A stretch of DNA of 64,000 nt from Cordylochernes scorpioides (taxonomy: Eukaryota; Arthropoda; Arachnida; Pseudoscorpiones; Chernetidae): NCBI GenBank assembly GCA_030710605.1, contig CP092865.1, positions 143,515,081 through 143,579,080 of the forward strand, read 5' to 3'. Below the pieces are notes generated by a model. It did no database searches. It worked only from the letters and a program-made list of their open reading frames with translations, and was not told the DNA's origin. Every line of letters begins with the position of its first letter. Positions within the stretch are counted from its first letter, which is position 1. Of this stretch, positions 21,764 through 33,239 are shown in pieces. Made by a program: the position numbers and the translations under genes.

Positions 21764-23479
21764 TGTTGGGTCCATTTTGGACTCAGACCCAACAATGAAA
21801 ACATTATAAGTGTGAATTTTGGAGACAAGGTTCTCGGCTGGATGTTGGATGTGCAGGATACCCTTTGACCGGATTCTGCAGACCACTGGCACATCATGCG
21901 CTGATTTATCATGTGGCCTGAAAGAGTGTCCAGTGACTGAATCATCCTACAGCCTGGGAAGAACCTTTAATGGCCCGAGGGACGTCAAATTGCACCATCC
22001 TATTTTTCTTATGCATGCCTTATGTTGTTCTTTTATGTAATTTTTTTTTGTTGGCCTAGGCATTTTTTTTTTGTTTAAAAGTAGGAGTAGATTTTAAATA
22101 ATTCATCTGAATTATTTATTAAATAATTTTAAAATCATTTTTGCAAATTGGTTTTGATTCATGGGAATTGTTAAATTAATTATTCTTTTCCAAATTGGAA
22201 TATATTGATTTAAATAATTCTCATGAATTAACTAATTAATTTGTAATGGAAATATAAATTTCAGATTTTATTTCAGAATATGTATATATATAAATTATAT
22301 ATATTTCACCTAGGTATATTATTTTGCTTTTTTGGGGGGCCTATCACAGAGGGTGACCTGATTTATTTTTATGATTTGAAGATTTTTTTTTTTTTGTGAT
22401 GATTTGGTCACCCTGGGAGAGGATAGGCGGTGAGTTTGAAAGCAGCCACCAGGGGGAGCAGGAAGGAAACCAGGGAGGCTTGGCGGTGGGCAAAGGTTAT
22501 ATATATATTGCGTATGATATTGTTTTTTACAGCACAATACAACAAGTATTAGGCAAAGGTTATGAACTGGGGAAATGTAAGTAATTTTTTTTTCTTTAAT
22601 CTTTAATAAGGATATATAAATTATATATTTTTTATATAATTAGATTTTTTTTGGGTAGTTTACCTAGGCCAGCATTACTTTTTTTGGTGATATATGGATA
22701 TTGTTTTATAAGTGTTATAATGTGTAAAAAAAAATATTATTTGAATGCAAAAAAATAAACATGTTATAGTTCATTTATCGAAGTAAAACCTTTTTCTTAA
22801 ATTTTGTTGAACACATCTCACATTTTCAATCATATAGGATATTTATATACTTAAGATTAAACTTTAAATTATATTTGATACATCATTTCCCTCGTGTATT
22901 TGTGCATATTGTGTCCTTTGGATAATTCTGTCTATTTGTGGTTTGCAAATCGGACATTCACTTGAATTTGATTTATGGTTTGTATAAAAGGGTTTTTTAC
23001 TTTATTATTTAGGGTGCTTAAAATTATTGTGACAATTTGTTGTTTCAGTACAGTTGTGGTTACCCTGTACACAGCATATTTTACATATTTTAATGCTTTG
23101 GCAGTCTTTTGTTTTGTGATTCGAATTAAATTCAAAACTATTTGGCATTGCTTTACAAATATTCTGTTTTGTGTATAACATCGCTCAAAAAAAATAGGTG
23201 TATATCTCATTACCCATTTTTCTTTTTAAATTTGATAAACTTTAGGAGTCACTTTTAATATTATACTCTGATATGGAGAGTTAGATCTCATTGTAAATAG
23301 AACTTTTATAATTACAGATATTTTTCTGTGTTTATAATTCTATTAATCTTAATGTTTTTACCATTTCCTCCAACATTATTAGAGATTTTTTTGAAGTGCA
23401 TCAGAATTAGATACACCATCGTTTAAAGCCACAAGTAAAGTAAATTATATATCGTCAGGACAGAAATCTGAACTCTACA
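21764..23479 (+). repeat. 3' LTR of the large element (1716 bp)
   Basis: Colinear with 10122-12089, with the same terminal hairpin, the AGGGTGACC/GGTCACCCT hairpin (22350-22358, 22406-22414) and the ctctaca end. It carries its own 59-bp insertion at about 22499-22557, bracketed by direct copies of ggcaaaggttat, which the 5' LTR lacks. Confidence 0.7.
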
Positions 23480-24026
23480 AATATAATTTTAATTTTTTAG
23501 AAAAATTCATAATTACGGTTTTTTTTTTTAATAAGGTATACTCCCTACCATTTTTTCAACGAAAAAAAATCACAATTGTTATTATAGGAATTTCAATATT
23601 TAAACTTACCTTTTAACTATATATTTTAGAAATGTCAATTTTTTGCTTTAAATTTATAAGATTTAAAGTATAAATAAAATATTAACAACAAAAAAGTTTA
23701 AAAGTGATTATTTAATTAACTGCTTTTTACAAAAGAAATTTTCGAGTTGGAAGAAAAGGGGGCGAAGTTAAATTGCAAAGAATATAAACAAAGAGAGAGA
23801 GCAAATGATCTTTTCAATCAAACTTTAATCTGTGGGTTTTTTTTTTAAGTATACTTTAACTCAATTCATTCGCGTTTAAGATTATGTAAGATTTAAAATA
23901 AATCATTTTTGAAATATTGATATCAAAATATAAATTGCTAAATATATATAAAGCGTAATTGTACTGTTTACTCCTGCCTAACTATTATAACTTACTATAT
24001 TCTATTAAAGTTATTTTGATTTATCT
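23480..24026. other. AT-rich spacer
   Basis: No gene seen. It may include the 5' untranslated part of the fossil gag that follows. Confidence 0.4.
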
Positions 24027-24648
24027 ATGCCTGAAAAACGAATTGCATATCTGGAAATAATGAATTTTTATTTCATAGCAAATATTATCGAAAAAGGGAA
24101 CAATAAAAACAGTTTCATAACTTTTATAGGTTCAGACGTTTTCTTTAAAAATATTGTTGGCCGCACTTAAAAGCTTATGGAACATTTTTTTTGCGCTAAA
24201 AACTTCAATCTAAGAATTCAAGGCACTGGATCTGTATCCGCCTATGTGGAAAAATTAAGCAAAATTTGTGAAATTAAATATTTGGATGGTCAGTTAAAAT
24301 AAAGGTGATGTATGGTTTAAGAAATGAATCTGTAGTTGAAAGGCTATTGTCTGAAAGATTTGACATTTGAAAAAAAAAAAATATGTGAACTTGGCACGTT
24401 GTGATGAATCAGCTAGAACAGATGTAATTATCCTACAGGAGAGAATGCCAGAAATAAATGTTATCAAGAATTTAAATAAATTTGAATCGCCTAAGTTTGA
24501 AACAAATAAAATTAAATCTGATAGATTTAAGAAGGGTGTAAGCAAATCAATAATTTGTATTCGCTATAAAGGAAATCTCTTGCCAAAAGTTATTATATTT
24601 CAAAATTCAAAATGTTTTAAAAGTGGTAAATTGTTTGATTTTAAATAG
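24027..24648 (+). pseudogene. fossil mag-like gypsy gag
   Basis: From the ATG at 24027 the frame reads MPEKRIAYLEIMNFYF, a capsid start typical of mag-type gag. After one stop it continues with AYVEKLSKICEI, then in another frame VMYGLRNESVVERLLSER, and ends with a degenerate double knuckle (24535-24645) in which several of the expected Cys and His are lost. Frameshifts and stops show long inactivity. Its 3' part is cut off by the 5' LTR of the copia element at 24664, so this element is older than the copia insertion. Confidence 0.6.
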
Positions 24649-24663
24649 AATATTAATAAAGAT

Positions 24664-24856
24664 TGTTGAAGATATTCATCTGTGATTTTAAATGTTTCTT
24701 TTTTACCAGTACTTTTGTTTATGTTTTTTCCTAAAATGTTTCTTTCTTCTTATTCATTATTATTTGTTCTATATGCAAAGTTTTGTTTTTTGAGACTTGA
24801 ATAAACAAATTCAAGTTTATTATATTTTTGTGTGCTTTTAAAGTTAAAACACAACA
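24664..24856 (+). repeat. 5' LTR of the decayed copia element
   Basis: 193 bp, TG...CA ends, matched over its first 125 bp by 28457-28581 with several substitutions and small indels. Confidence 0.8.
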
Positions 24857-24963
24857 GGTTATGGACCCAAACACGCATTCACTGCGAAATATAACAAAAA
24901 CGAAGCAAGGTAAGCCTAAAAAGAATTATATTTTGTTTATTACGTTAAAATTTATAATAGTAA

Positions 24964-27900
24964 TGGCTGGAATGGATAATATTAAAATGGGTATGAATAT
25001 TCCCAAATTGGAAGGATTAATAAACTGGCCAGAATATAAGAAAAATATAAAATTGCTTTTAACAATAAACAAGGTAATAGGCGTTTTTGATGGAACATAT
25101 AGAAAGCCAATAAGACAAGAAACAAATGAAGAAAAAGAGGCATATGTAATTCAACAGTGAGATGAATGCAGCGCATCAAGTTCGACAGCACTAATGGCAA
25201 ATGCATATGAAAATAAGCAAAATATGAAAGGAAAAGTTACCAGAAATAATGAAAATTTTCAGAAAACAAGAGAATGTTACTTTTGTCATAGAAAAGGACA
25301 CTTGGCCAAAGATTGTAGGTATGCAAAACAGAAGAAACTAAAGGATAAAGAAAAGGATGAAACTAAATTAAAACTTAATTCACAAAATTAAGTGAAAGTT
25401 TAATCAGTGAAAGATTCAATAAACAAGATGAAGACATTTGGATTGGTGACTCAGGAGCTACTAACCACATTACAAGAAATGCAAGTTTTTATACTTCTTA
25501 TAAGGATTTTCCTACCCAACAGACTGTTAAAGTTGGAAGTAATGAAAAATTGATAGCTTATGGTAGTGGAACTATAACAATTGAAACTTGTGTAAAAGGT
25601 AAATGGCAAACTCACTACCTAACTGATGTATGGTATGTTCCCAATTTCAGTTGTAATGTGATGTCATTACAGTCCACATTGGATAAAGGGTTTGAAATGA
25701 AAATTGATAAAAAAAGTTGTAAACTTTTTAAGACAACAACTGGAGAAGTTATTGTAGAAGGAAAAAAACTACCAGGAGGCTTGTATGGTATGTTAATAAC
25801 AAGTATCAAACCTGAAAATGCTGCAGAAGTCAATTTAGCCAAAACCCAAAATGTCAAAATGCTACAACTATGGCATGAAAGATTTGGACATCAAAATAAA
25901 AGACATGTTCAAAAATGGCTTAAAGAACAAGGAATAGATGCAGTCATGGACAATGAACCTTGCGAGGCATGAATTTATGGCAAACAACATAGACTGAGTT
26001 TTGGATAAAGAGAACAATATGCTTCTACTCAACCTGGAAACTTAATTCATGTAGATGTATGTGGCCCTATGTAGGAGGTTTCAAAAGGAGGGATGAGATA
26101 CTTTGTGTGTTTCAACGATGATTTTACAAAATACCGATCAGTGTATTTCCTAAAAGAAAAGTCACAAGTCATTGAACAGCTAGAACAATTTCTCTTGGAA
26201 ACAAAGACTACTGGACATATAGTGAAAGAAATTCTCACAGATGGAGGAAAGGAGTTTGTAAATAAAGAAACCTCAAAAATTACAAACAAGTATGGTATCA
26301 ATCACAGGATCACAATGCCATATACTCCACAACAGAATGGTTCAGCGGAAAGGGAAAACAGGACCTTAATAGAAGCAGCTCGTTCAATGATATATGCCAA
26401 AAATATGAGCCTAAAGCTGTGGGCAGAGGCAGTTAACACTTCTACATATGTTTTGAATAGAACAGGACCAACACAAATTGAGGAAAAGACACCTTATGAA
26501 CTATGGTTTGATAAAAAAAACAGCAGTTGCTAATCTTCGAATATTCGGAACTGAATGTTTTGTTCATGTGCCTGATGAAAAGAGAAGAAAGTTAGATGCC
26601 AAAAGCGAAAAAGGTATTTTAGTTGGTTATTGCAGTAACAAGGATGGGTATCGAATCTGGATGCTGAACTCAAACAAAGTTGTCACAAGTAGGGATGTAA
26701 TATTCAAGGAAACTATACCAACATTTAGCCTTGATATTGAAAAGAGAAATAAGTAACTTTCAAGTAATCAGATTGATGAACAAAATGATACTCAAGATAT
26801 TGAAAAAATTGAAAGCAATGTTCAAACATCAGACTATACAATCTAAGAGATCGATCAAATATATCAAAACATCAAAGGTATATTGATGCTGAAATAAATA
26901 TTGCAGAAGGTCTTGAACCCAAAATATACAAAGATGCAATGGATTCTCCAAATGCACAGTTTTGGAAAGAAGCAATGAATGAAGAAATGAATTCTTCAAC
27001 GGAAAATGATGTATACGAATGCACAACATTACCACCTGGTCAAAAACCAATTGATTGTAAATGGGTATTAAAGACCAAATTGAATTCTAAAGGAGAGATT
27101 ACAAGATATAAGGCAAGACTGGTGGCAAAAGGGTTTGTACAAAAGAAGGGTATAGATTATGAAGAAACATTTAATCCTGTGGCAAGACATGACACCATAA
27201 GAACTCTTTTAGCAATTGCTGCTAATGAAGACTTAAAATTGGTACAGTTTGACATAAAGACAGCCTTTCTCTATGGAGACTTACAAGATCAAATTTATAT
27301 CAAACAACCTGAAGGATTCAACAATGGAACAGTTCTTGTATGGAAATTGAAGAAAAGTCTCTATGGACTTAAACAGTCACCAAGATGCTGGAATCAGAAA
27401 ATAGTCAACTTAATGAAAGAAAGATGTCTGAAGGAAAGTACAGCTGACCCCTGTTTATTCTTCAGAAAAACAAATGATCAACTACTCATTATTGCCATAT
27501 ATGTTGATGATGGAATCATTGCTGGTACAAATGAACAGGAAATCAAAGAATTTCTAGATGAACTAATGTTTTCATTTAAGATCACAAGTGAACCATTAAA
27601 TTACTTTTTGGGTATTGAGATAAAGCGGCAACCGGATGGGTCAATCTTTATAAATTAAAAGGCGTATATAAAAAGAATTCTTGAGAAATTCAATATGTCT
27701 CAAGCGAATAAAGTGGGAACACCAGCTGATAATTCTACTGTTCCTGGGGAAGCAGAGATTCTAGAAAATGTTCCCTTTCGTGAAGCGATTGGTAGTCTGA
27801 TGCATCTGAGCTGCTTAACAAGACCCGATATCACTTTTGCACTGCATAAAGTTTCACAAAAACTTGCAGCACCAACAAAATATAACTGGGAAGCAGTTAA

Positions 27901-28438
27901 ACGAATCTTCAAATATCTTGTAGGAACAACTGAATATGGAATTATGTACCAAAAGGGTCATAAAGTAGGAGTTTTGGAATCTTTCAGTGATGCAGATTTT
28001 GCTGGAGACCCAGAAACTAGAAGATCTGCCAGTGGAGTTGTGTGTAAACTGGCTGGTGGTGCTATTTCTTGGCTTAGCCAAAAACAAAGATCAGTATCTT
28101 TGTCAACAACTGAGGCCGAACTCGTGGCAGCAAGCAATACAGCAAAGGAAGTCATTTGGTTAAATAGACTTTTTAGTGAAATATCTCCACTAAAAGAACA
28201 ACCAATTATAAAAGTTGATAATGCAAGTACAATTAAATTGATCAAAAATCCTGAATTTCATAAGAGAACCAAACATATAGAAGTAGGACACTATTTTGTG
28301 AGAGAAAAGTATCAAGAAGGTATTTTCAATGTAGAACATATTTCTGGAAAAGATCAAGTTGCTGACATTATGACCAAAGGGCTCCCTAAGCCGCGTTTCC
28401 AAATGCTGAGATATCTACTGGGTATGAGGGACATTTGA
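24964..28438 (+). pseudogene. copia gag-pol, broken
   Basis: The gag start (about 24964) runs to a stop at 25158-25160 and then jumps to the CCHC knuckle CYFCHRKGHLAKDC (from 25276), so about half of capsid is missing. Protease has DSGATNH (about 25448). The integrase keeps GPM and D,D35E: the second Asp is at 26240 and the Glu at 26348. In-frame stops lie at 25970 and two more sites before 26093, and the A8 run near 26513-26520 shifts the frame. RT (26939-27658) keeps YVDD at 27500-27511; a TAA at 27656-27658 interrupts it, and RNase H continues in the same frame to 28438 with ADIMTKGLP near its end. It would make a polyprotein for retrotransposition, but this copy cannot. Confidence 0.85.
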
Positions 28439-28456
28439 AATCTGATTAAGGGGAAG

Positions 28457-28581
28457 TGTTGAAGATATTAATCTGTGATTTTAAATGTTTCTTTTTGACC
28501 AGTACTTTTGTTTTGTTTTTGCTTTTTCCTAAAATGTTTCATCTTCATTATTATTTGTTCTATATGCAAAGATTTGTTTTT
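28457..28581 (+). repeat. truncated 3' LTR of the decayed copia element
   Basis: Matches the first two thirds of 24664-24856. Beyond about 28581 the sequence turns into A/T-rich DNA that resembles 50820-50890, so the last 70 bp were lost or replaced. Confidence 0.7.
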
Positions 28582-28742
28582 GTTTTAATATTTTCAAATA
28601 ATATTCGTTGATTGAAATAATATTTTGAATAATAACTTTTAATTATAATTTTTTAATTTTCAAATTTTTATTATTATTTTTTTCAAATTTGGAATAATAT
28701 AACAACAAAAACAACAAAAGCCTTTATTGAGGACCTCTCGTC

Positions 28743-28901
28743 TGTTATGATTGATCCGGCAACACTGCCGACTCGACTTGTAAACACTCTTAGATGAGTT
28801 AGATATATAACCATGTTATAAAAAATAGATGTTAATAAATAAATACTTAGTTCAGTTGCATTCTGCGTGATCAAATAGACACAAGAACAACATAAACAAC
28901 A
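28743..28901 (+). repeat. 5' LTR of gypsy element 1
   Basis: 159 bp, identical to the 3' LTR by eye except for a 9-bp duplication-type indel. Carries ataaataaata, a possible polyadenylation site. Confidence 0.9.
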
Positions 28902-28945
28902 TGGTGGCAGCGGAAAAGTGAGTACTTTTTCAAATAAAAATATTA

Positions 28946-29668
28946 TTGACAAATATTAGCGAAAAAAAAGAAAACATGGACTTTGTTAGGCCTAGCGAAC
29001 TCGCCTTGCACGGAAATGTAGCGGAAAATTGGCGAAGGTTCAAACAGCGATTAATGCTTTATCTTGAAGCAACAGAAAAAGCCACAAAGCCTGATAAACT
29101 GAAAGTTGCCATTTTATTAAATTTTATTGGCGAAGAAGCCTTGGAAGTTTTCAACACATTTCATTTAAAAGAAGATGAAGCAGAAAATTTCGATCTTGTA
29201 ATAAACAAATTTGATGATTTTTGCGAGCCTAAAAAGAACGTCATTTTTGAAAGATTCAAATTTTTTTCAGCGACCCAGAAGGATGGTGAATCCATCGATA
29301 GTTTTATAACAGAACTAAAAGGATTATCCACATCATGTGAATTTGAATCACAAAAGGATAGTTTAATTAGGGATCGCATTGTGTATGGAATACAAGACAA
29401 GGCTTTGCAGGAACGCCTCTTAAGAGAGCCCAATTTAACTCTTCTAAAAGCCATTGAAATGTGCAAAACAGATGAAATAAGCAAGCAACAGATCAAGATC
29501 ATGCAGAACAACCAGAACATTTGTCAAATAAGAAAATATGAAAAGAAACACAGTCCAAAACAAAATCAAGAATCTGAAAAAGAATTCAAATGCCAAAGGT
29601 GTGGAAGTCCCACAGAGCAAAAAATTGTCCTGCATGGGGTAAAAGATGCTCCAAATGCAAAAAGATGA
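28946..29668 (+). pseudogene. gypsy 1 gag, frameshifted inside its zinc knuckle
   Basis: 240-residue frame whose first 200 residues read as a mag-type capsid, with NVIFERFKFF and SIDSFITELKGLSTSCEF. Gag packages element RNA in the cytoplasm. At CQRCG, in the first knuckle (about 29590-29608), the frame is lost; the remainder of both knuckles (KSHRAKNC and CSKCKKMNHFAAFC) is read in the overlapping frame that begins at 29590. Because the shift falls within the knuckle and not at the gag-pol boundary, I read it as a one-base mutation and not programmed frameshifting, though the latter is not excluded. The start codon could also be the second Met, 11 residues on. Confidence 0.8.
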
Positions 29669-32600
29669 ATCATTTTGCAGCTTTCTGTAAAAGTTCAGCT
29701 ATCAGAAGTCTGAATGATGAAACAGAAGAAACTGTATGGTCAATACATGAAGCAAAAGTAGTCCATACTTTGGAATGGAAAAAATCCATCATAGTGAATG
29801 GAAAGGAAATATGTTTCAAGTTGGACTCTGGAGCAGAAGTAAATGTTTTGCCATACACATTCACCAGACAAATGAAAGGTTTGGAAATATTTCAGACTAA
29901 CCGAAAGCTAACATCATATACAGGACATGAAATCAAGATAAAAGGAATTGCCACACTAAATTGCAAAACTAAAAATAAGACGGAAAGTCTAGAATTTTTC
30001 ATTGCTGATGGATACTATCAACCAATTTTAGGAATAGAAGCTATTGAAAAGCTTTCACTAATTAAGAAATGTGATGCTGTCCAAACAGAGCAAAACAATT
30101 CAGCAAAAGAAATTTTGAACAGGCACAAAAATATATTTGAAGGCATAGGAAGACTGCCAATTGAACACAAGATTAGACTAAATGAAAATACAACTCCAGT
30201 TATTGCTCCAAGCAGAAAAATTCCTTTTTCCATTAGAGAAAAAGTTAAAGCAGAATTGGAACGGATGGAAAAACTTGACATTATTGAAAAAGTTGAAGAA
30301 CCAAGCGAATGGACACACCCTATTGTAGTGGTACAAAAACCTTCTGGGGATGTCAGAATTTGCATGGACCCCAGGGAACTGAACAAATATGTTCAGAGAG
30401 AGCGCTATATTCTGCCAACAGCTGAAACAATATTTTCTGAACTAAAAGGTGCTACAGTTTTCTCTGTATTTGATGCATCATCAGCTTTCTGGCAAGTCCC
30501 ATTAGACAAAGAAAGCACCAACCTGTGCACCATTGTGACTCCCTTTGGAAGATTCCGGTTCAAGCGACTTCCCTATGGATTGAACAGTGCATCAGAGGTA
30601 TTCCAGCGATGCATAAACAATATTCTTTCAGGTCTCCAGGGAACTGCTTGCTATATGGATGACATCTTGATCTATGGAAGCACAATGGAAGAGCACAACC
30701 GAAACCTTGAAACAGTTCTTCGAAGGTTGGAAGAAAATAATGTCAAGCTCAATGCTAAGAAGCAGCAGATAGCTGTCGACAAAGTAAATTTCTTAGGCCA
30801 TATAATCAGTTGAGATGGAATAGCCATTCAAGCTTCAAGAGCAGAGGCAATACAAAAGTTGAAAAGACCTGAGAACAAGACTGAAGTCCAAAGATTCTTA
30901 GGTATGGTAACGTACCTTGGCAAATTCATTCCTAATCTTTCTGACAAGACTGCACCTCTAAGGAAATTGATAAGCAACAAGAGTGAATGGAAATTTGGAG
31001 GCGAAGAAATTGATTGTTTTAAAAAACTCAAGGATATGGTCTCGAATGCTCCAATATTGACATTTTTTGACCCAACCAAGCCAATCACCATTTCATCTGA
31101 TGCAAGCCAATATGGTATTGGTACAGTGCTCATGCAAGGGGGACAAGCAATTGAGTATGCGTCCTTCAGCCTGAATGCAACTCAAAGAAGATACGCACAG
31201 ATAGAGAAAGAACTTTTGGCTATAGTCTTTGGATGTGAACGCTTCCAGTATTATATTTGGGGAAATGATGTTATTGTGGAAACTGACCACAAACCTCTCC
31301 TGAGTATTGTTAAGAAACCTTTAGAAAAGCTTTCCCCAAGACTGCAAAGAATGGTCTTACGTCTCATGAGATTTCAAATATCTTTGAAGTTTACACCAGG
31401 GAAAAACATGTTTGTAGCTGACCATCTGTCTAGAGATCCATTAAAAGATGAGGTGGACACAAGCTATTTAGAAGGTCAAACTGAATCAGTGCACATGTTG
31501 CTGGTTACCACAGATGAAAAAATAAAGAGACTACAAAAGGAAACTCATGGGGACCACACCTTGATACAACTAATAGAGTATGCGAAGAATGGATGGCCGA
31601 AATATAAAACTAAGGTCTGTGATGAAGCAAAACCCTACTGGCAATTTCAAGATGAAATTCATGTGAGTGACGGAATTGTTTACAAAGGAAATTGCATCAT
31701 GGTGCCATCGACTCTTCGAAAAGAAATCCTGCAGGTTGTTCATTCATCACACCAGGGCATAGCAGCTTCCAAAGAAAAAGCAAGATCAGCATTTTACTGG
31801 CCCGGCATGATAACACAAGTAGAAAATGAAGTGGAAAAGTGTAGAACATGTCAGGAATATTCAAGAAAGAATCCTGAGGAGTCAAGAATAGCTCATGAAA
31901 TCCCTGAATTTCCATGGGAAAAAATTGCTGTAGATTTCATGGAGGTGAGTGGAACCAGTTCCATCTTGGTTGTCGATTACCACTCAAAGTTTGTTGAAAT
32001 CCGGAAATTATCAAGCAAAAGAGAAACCGAAACCATCATGCAGTTGAAAACCATTTTCAGGACTCATGGAATTCCAAGAACTCTAGTTTCGGATAATGGA
32101 CCCCCTTTTAACTCTACTGGATTCAAAAATTTTGCTCAGAAATATGAATTCAAACACCAAACCTCCAGTCCCAAATATCCAAGATCTAATGGACAAGTTG
32201 AGAGGACAATTCAAACCATCAAAGGACTGATAATTAAAGCTGTGAAGTCAGGAAGAGATCCCAATCTGGCTTTGATGGAGTTCAACAACACACCTAAGTA
32301 TGACTTGCCATCTCCGACCCAAATGCTTATGGGAAGATCTGTGAGAACTCTTTCGACATACACCCGACAACAGTTGAAACCACTGTTTGACACAACAAAG
32401 AATTACCAAAAATTGAGAGACCATCAACAAAAGTATGCAGGAAGTCCAAAGAGAATTTTGAGACCTTTGGAAGTAGGAGACAACATCATGTTGCAGGAAA
32501 GGCATAGAAAATGGGTTCCGGCAACAGTGACCGCAAAGCATGAAACTCCACGCTCATATATGGTGAAAACACCAAGTGGGTCTGAATACCGCAGGAACAG

Positions 32601-32856
32601 GTCTCACCTTAGACCGAGAAAGTTCAGTGTAGAAGACTCTGCCCCAACAAGCCAAAGTCCAAGCATTCCTGGATCTCAAGCAGGGACAGCCATGGATGAC
32701 AACATACAAGATCACGGAAGACCCACTTCTGAAAACAGAAGAGCATATGATCCAAGGGAGAACGTTGCCAAGAAAGGTGAAGAATCATCTACTTCTCCTA
32801 GTGTGCGAACCCGCAGTGGTAGAACAGTGAGAAAACCTTTGCGTTATAGAGACTAG
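29590..32856 (+). pseudogene. gypsy 1 pol (protease, RT, RNase H, integrase), one internal TGA
   Basis: Two frames in the same phase, 29590-30813 and 30859-32856, separated only by a TGA at 30811-30813 near the end of the RT. Protease has FKLDSGAEVNVLP (Asp codon 29824). RT has the YMDD box at 30652-30663. RNase H starts near TISSDASQYGIG. The integrase has an HHCC finger (HSSHQG...CRTCQ) and catalytic D at 31933, D at 32092 and E at 32200, which gives D-x52-D-x35-E. It ends with a basic tail and no chromodomain. Everything catalytic is present; the TGA and the gag frameshift are the only breaks seen, so the copy is recent but probably dead. Confidence 0.88.
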
Positions 32857-32895
32857 GAGAACTGCAATCCTTTTTATTTTTGTTTAAAGGAAACA

Positions 32896-33045
32896 TGTTA
32901 TGATTGATCCGGCAACACTGCCGACTCGACTTGTAAACACTCTTAGATATATAACCATGTTATAAAAAATAGATGTTAATAAATAAATACTTAGTTCAGT
33001 TGCATTCTGCGTGATCAAATAGACACAAGAACAACATAAACAACA
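32896..33045 (+). repeat. 3' LTR of gypsy element 1
   Basis: 150 bp; lacks the 9-bp duplication of the 5' LTR and is otherwise the same. Directly followed by the TSD tcgtc. Confidence 0.9.
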
Positions 33046-33239
33046 TCGTCCTATAAAGGATTCGCCAGTTTACAGAGTAATTGAAGAGAAGAGAACTAAG
33101 AATACAGAGAGAAACCTATATGTAGTAGGTATAGCATAGTATTTTCTACACTGTGACTACATACAACAGCAGCAACAAGCCTTTTACTGGGATCAAAGTT
33201 CCATACAGGATTCGTCATTAATATCCTGACAAAGATTAT

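Larger units (their letters stand above)
10122..23479 (+). mobile_element. 13.4 kb LTR-bounded unit without recognisable pol (LARD-like)
   Basis: Two long direct repeats, 10122-12089 and 21764-23479, bound 9.67 kb. The left copy ends ctctaca and is followed after one base by a PBS-like tggcgctttccaacgtgg (12091-12108); the right copy is preceded by the purine tract aaggggaggaaat (21751-21763). These sites are what 5' and 3' LTRs of a single element require. The interior has no frame resembling gag, protease, RT or integrase on either strand; it holds nested repeats and a Tigger-type element. The first 270 LTR bases differ at roughly 15 positions, so the insertion is not recent. Flanks (agata and aatat) do not give a clear TSD, which is the main weakness of reading it as one insertion. 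Confidence 0.6.
24664..28581 (+). mobile_element. decayed copia-type LTR retrotransposon
   Basis: 5' LTR 24664-24856 starts TGTTGAAG and ends CAACA. It is followed directly by ggttatggacccaa (24857-24870), close to the internal (anticodon-arm) primer of initiator tRNA-Met used by copia elements. The 3' LTR starts at 28457 after aaggggaag (28448-28456) and matches for only about 125 bp before it is truncated. Domain order is gag, protease, integrase, RT, RNase H. The capsid half of gag is largely deleted and pol has several stops and one frameshift. Confidence 0.85.
28743..33045 (+). mobile_element. nearly intact gypsy-type (mag-like) LTR retrotransposon
   Basis: 5' LTR 28743-28901 (159 bp), 3' LTR 32896-33045 (150 bp), both TGTTATGATT...ACAACA. 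They differ only by 9 bp (28796 region), a short tandem copy of a ttaga-containing word present in the 5' LTR. A perfect 5-bp TSD, tcgtc, lies at 28738-28742 and 33046-33050. PBS tggtggcagcgg directly follows the 5' LTR (28902-28913). A purine-rich aaaggaaa precedes the 3' LTR. Full domain order gag, protease, RT, RNase H, integrase is present. LTR near-identity marks a recent insertion. Confidence 0.92.

Noticed and set aside
10117..23484. Target-site duplication for the large LTR unit (agata against aatat)
   Set aside because: The flanks do not match over 4, 5 or 6 bases well enough to call a TSD.
24828..24963. Upstream start of the copia gag frame with its ATG inside the LTR
   Set aside because: The first codons lie in the LTR and PBS; the gag-like reading begins at the Met near 24964.
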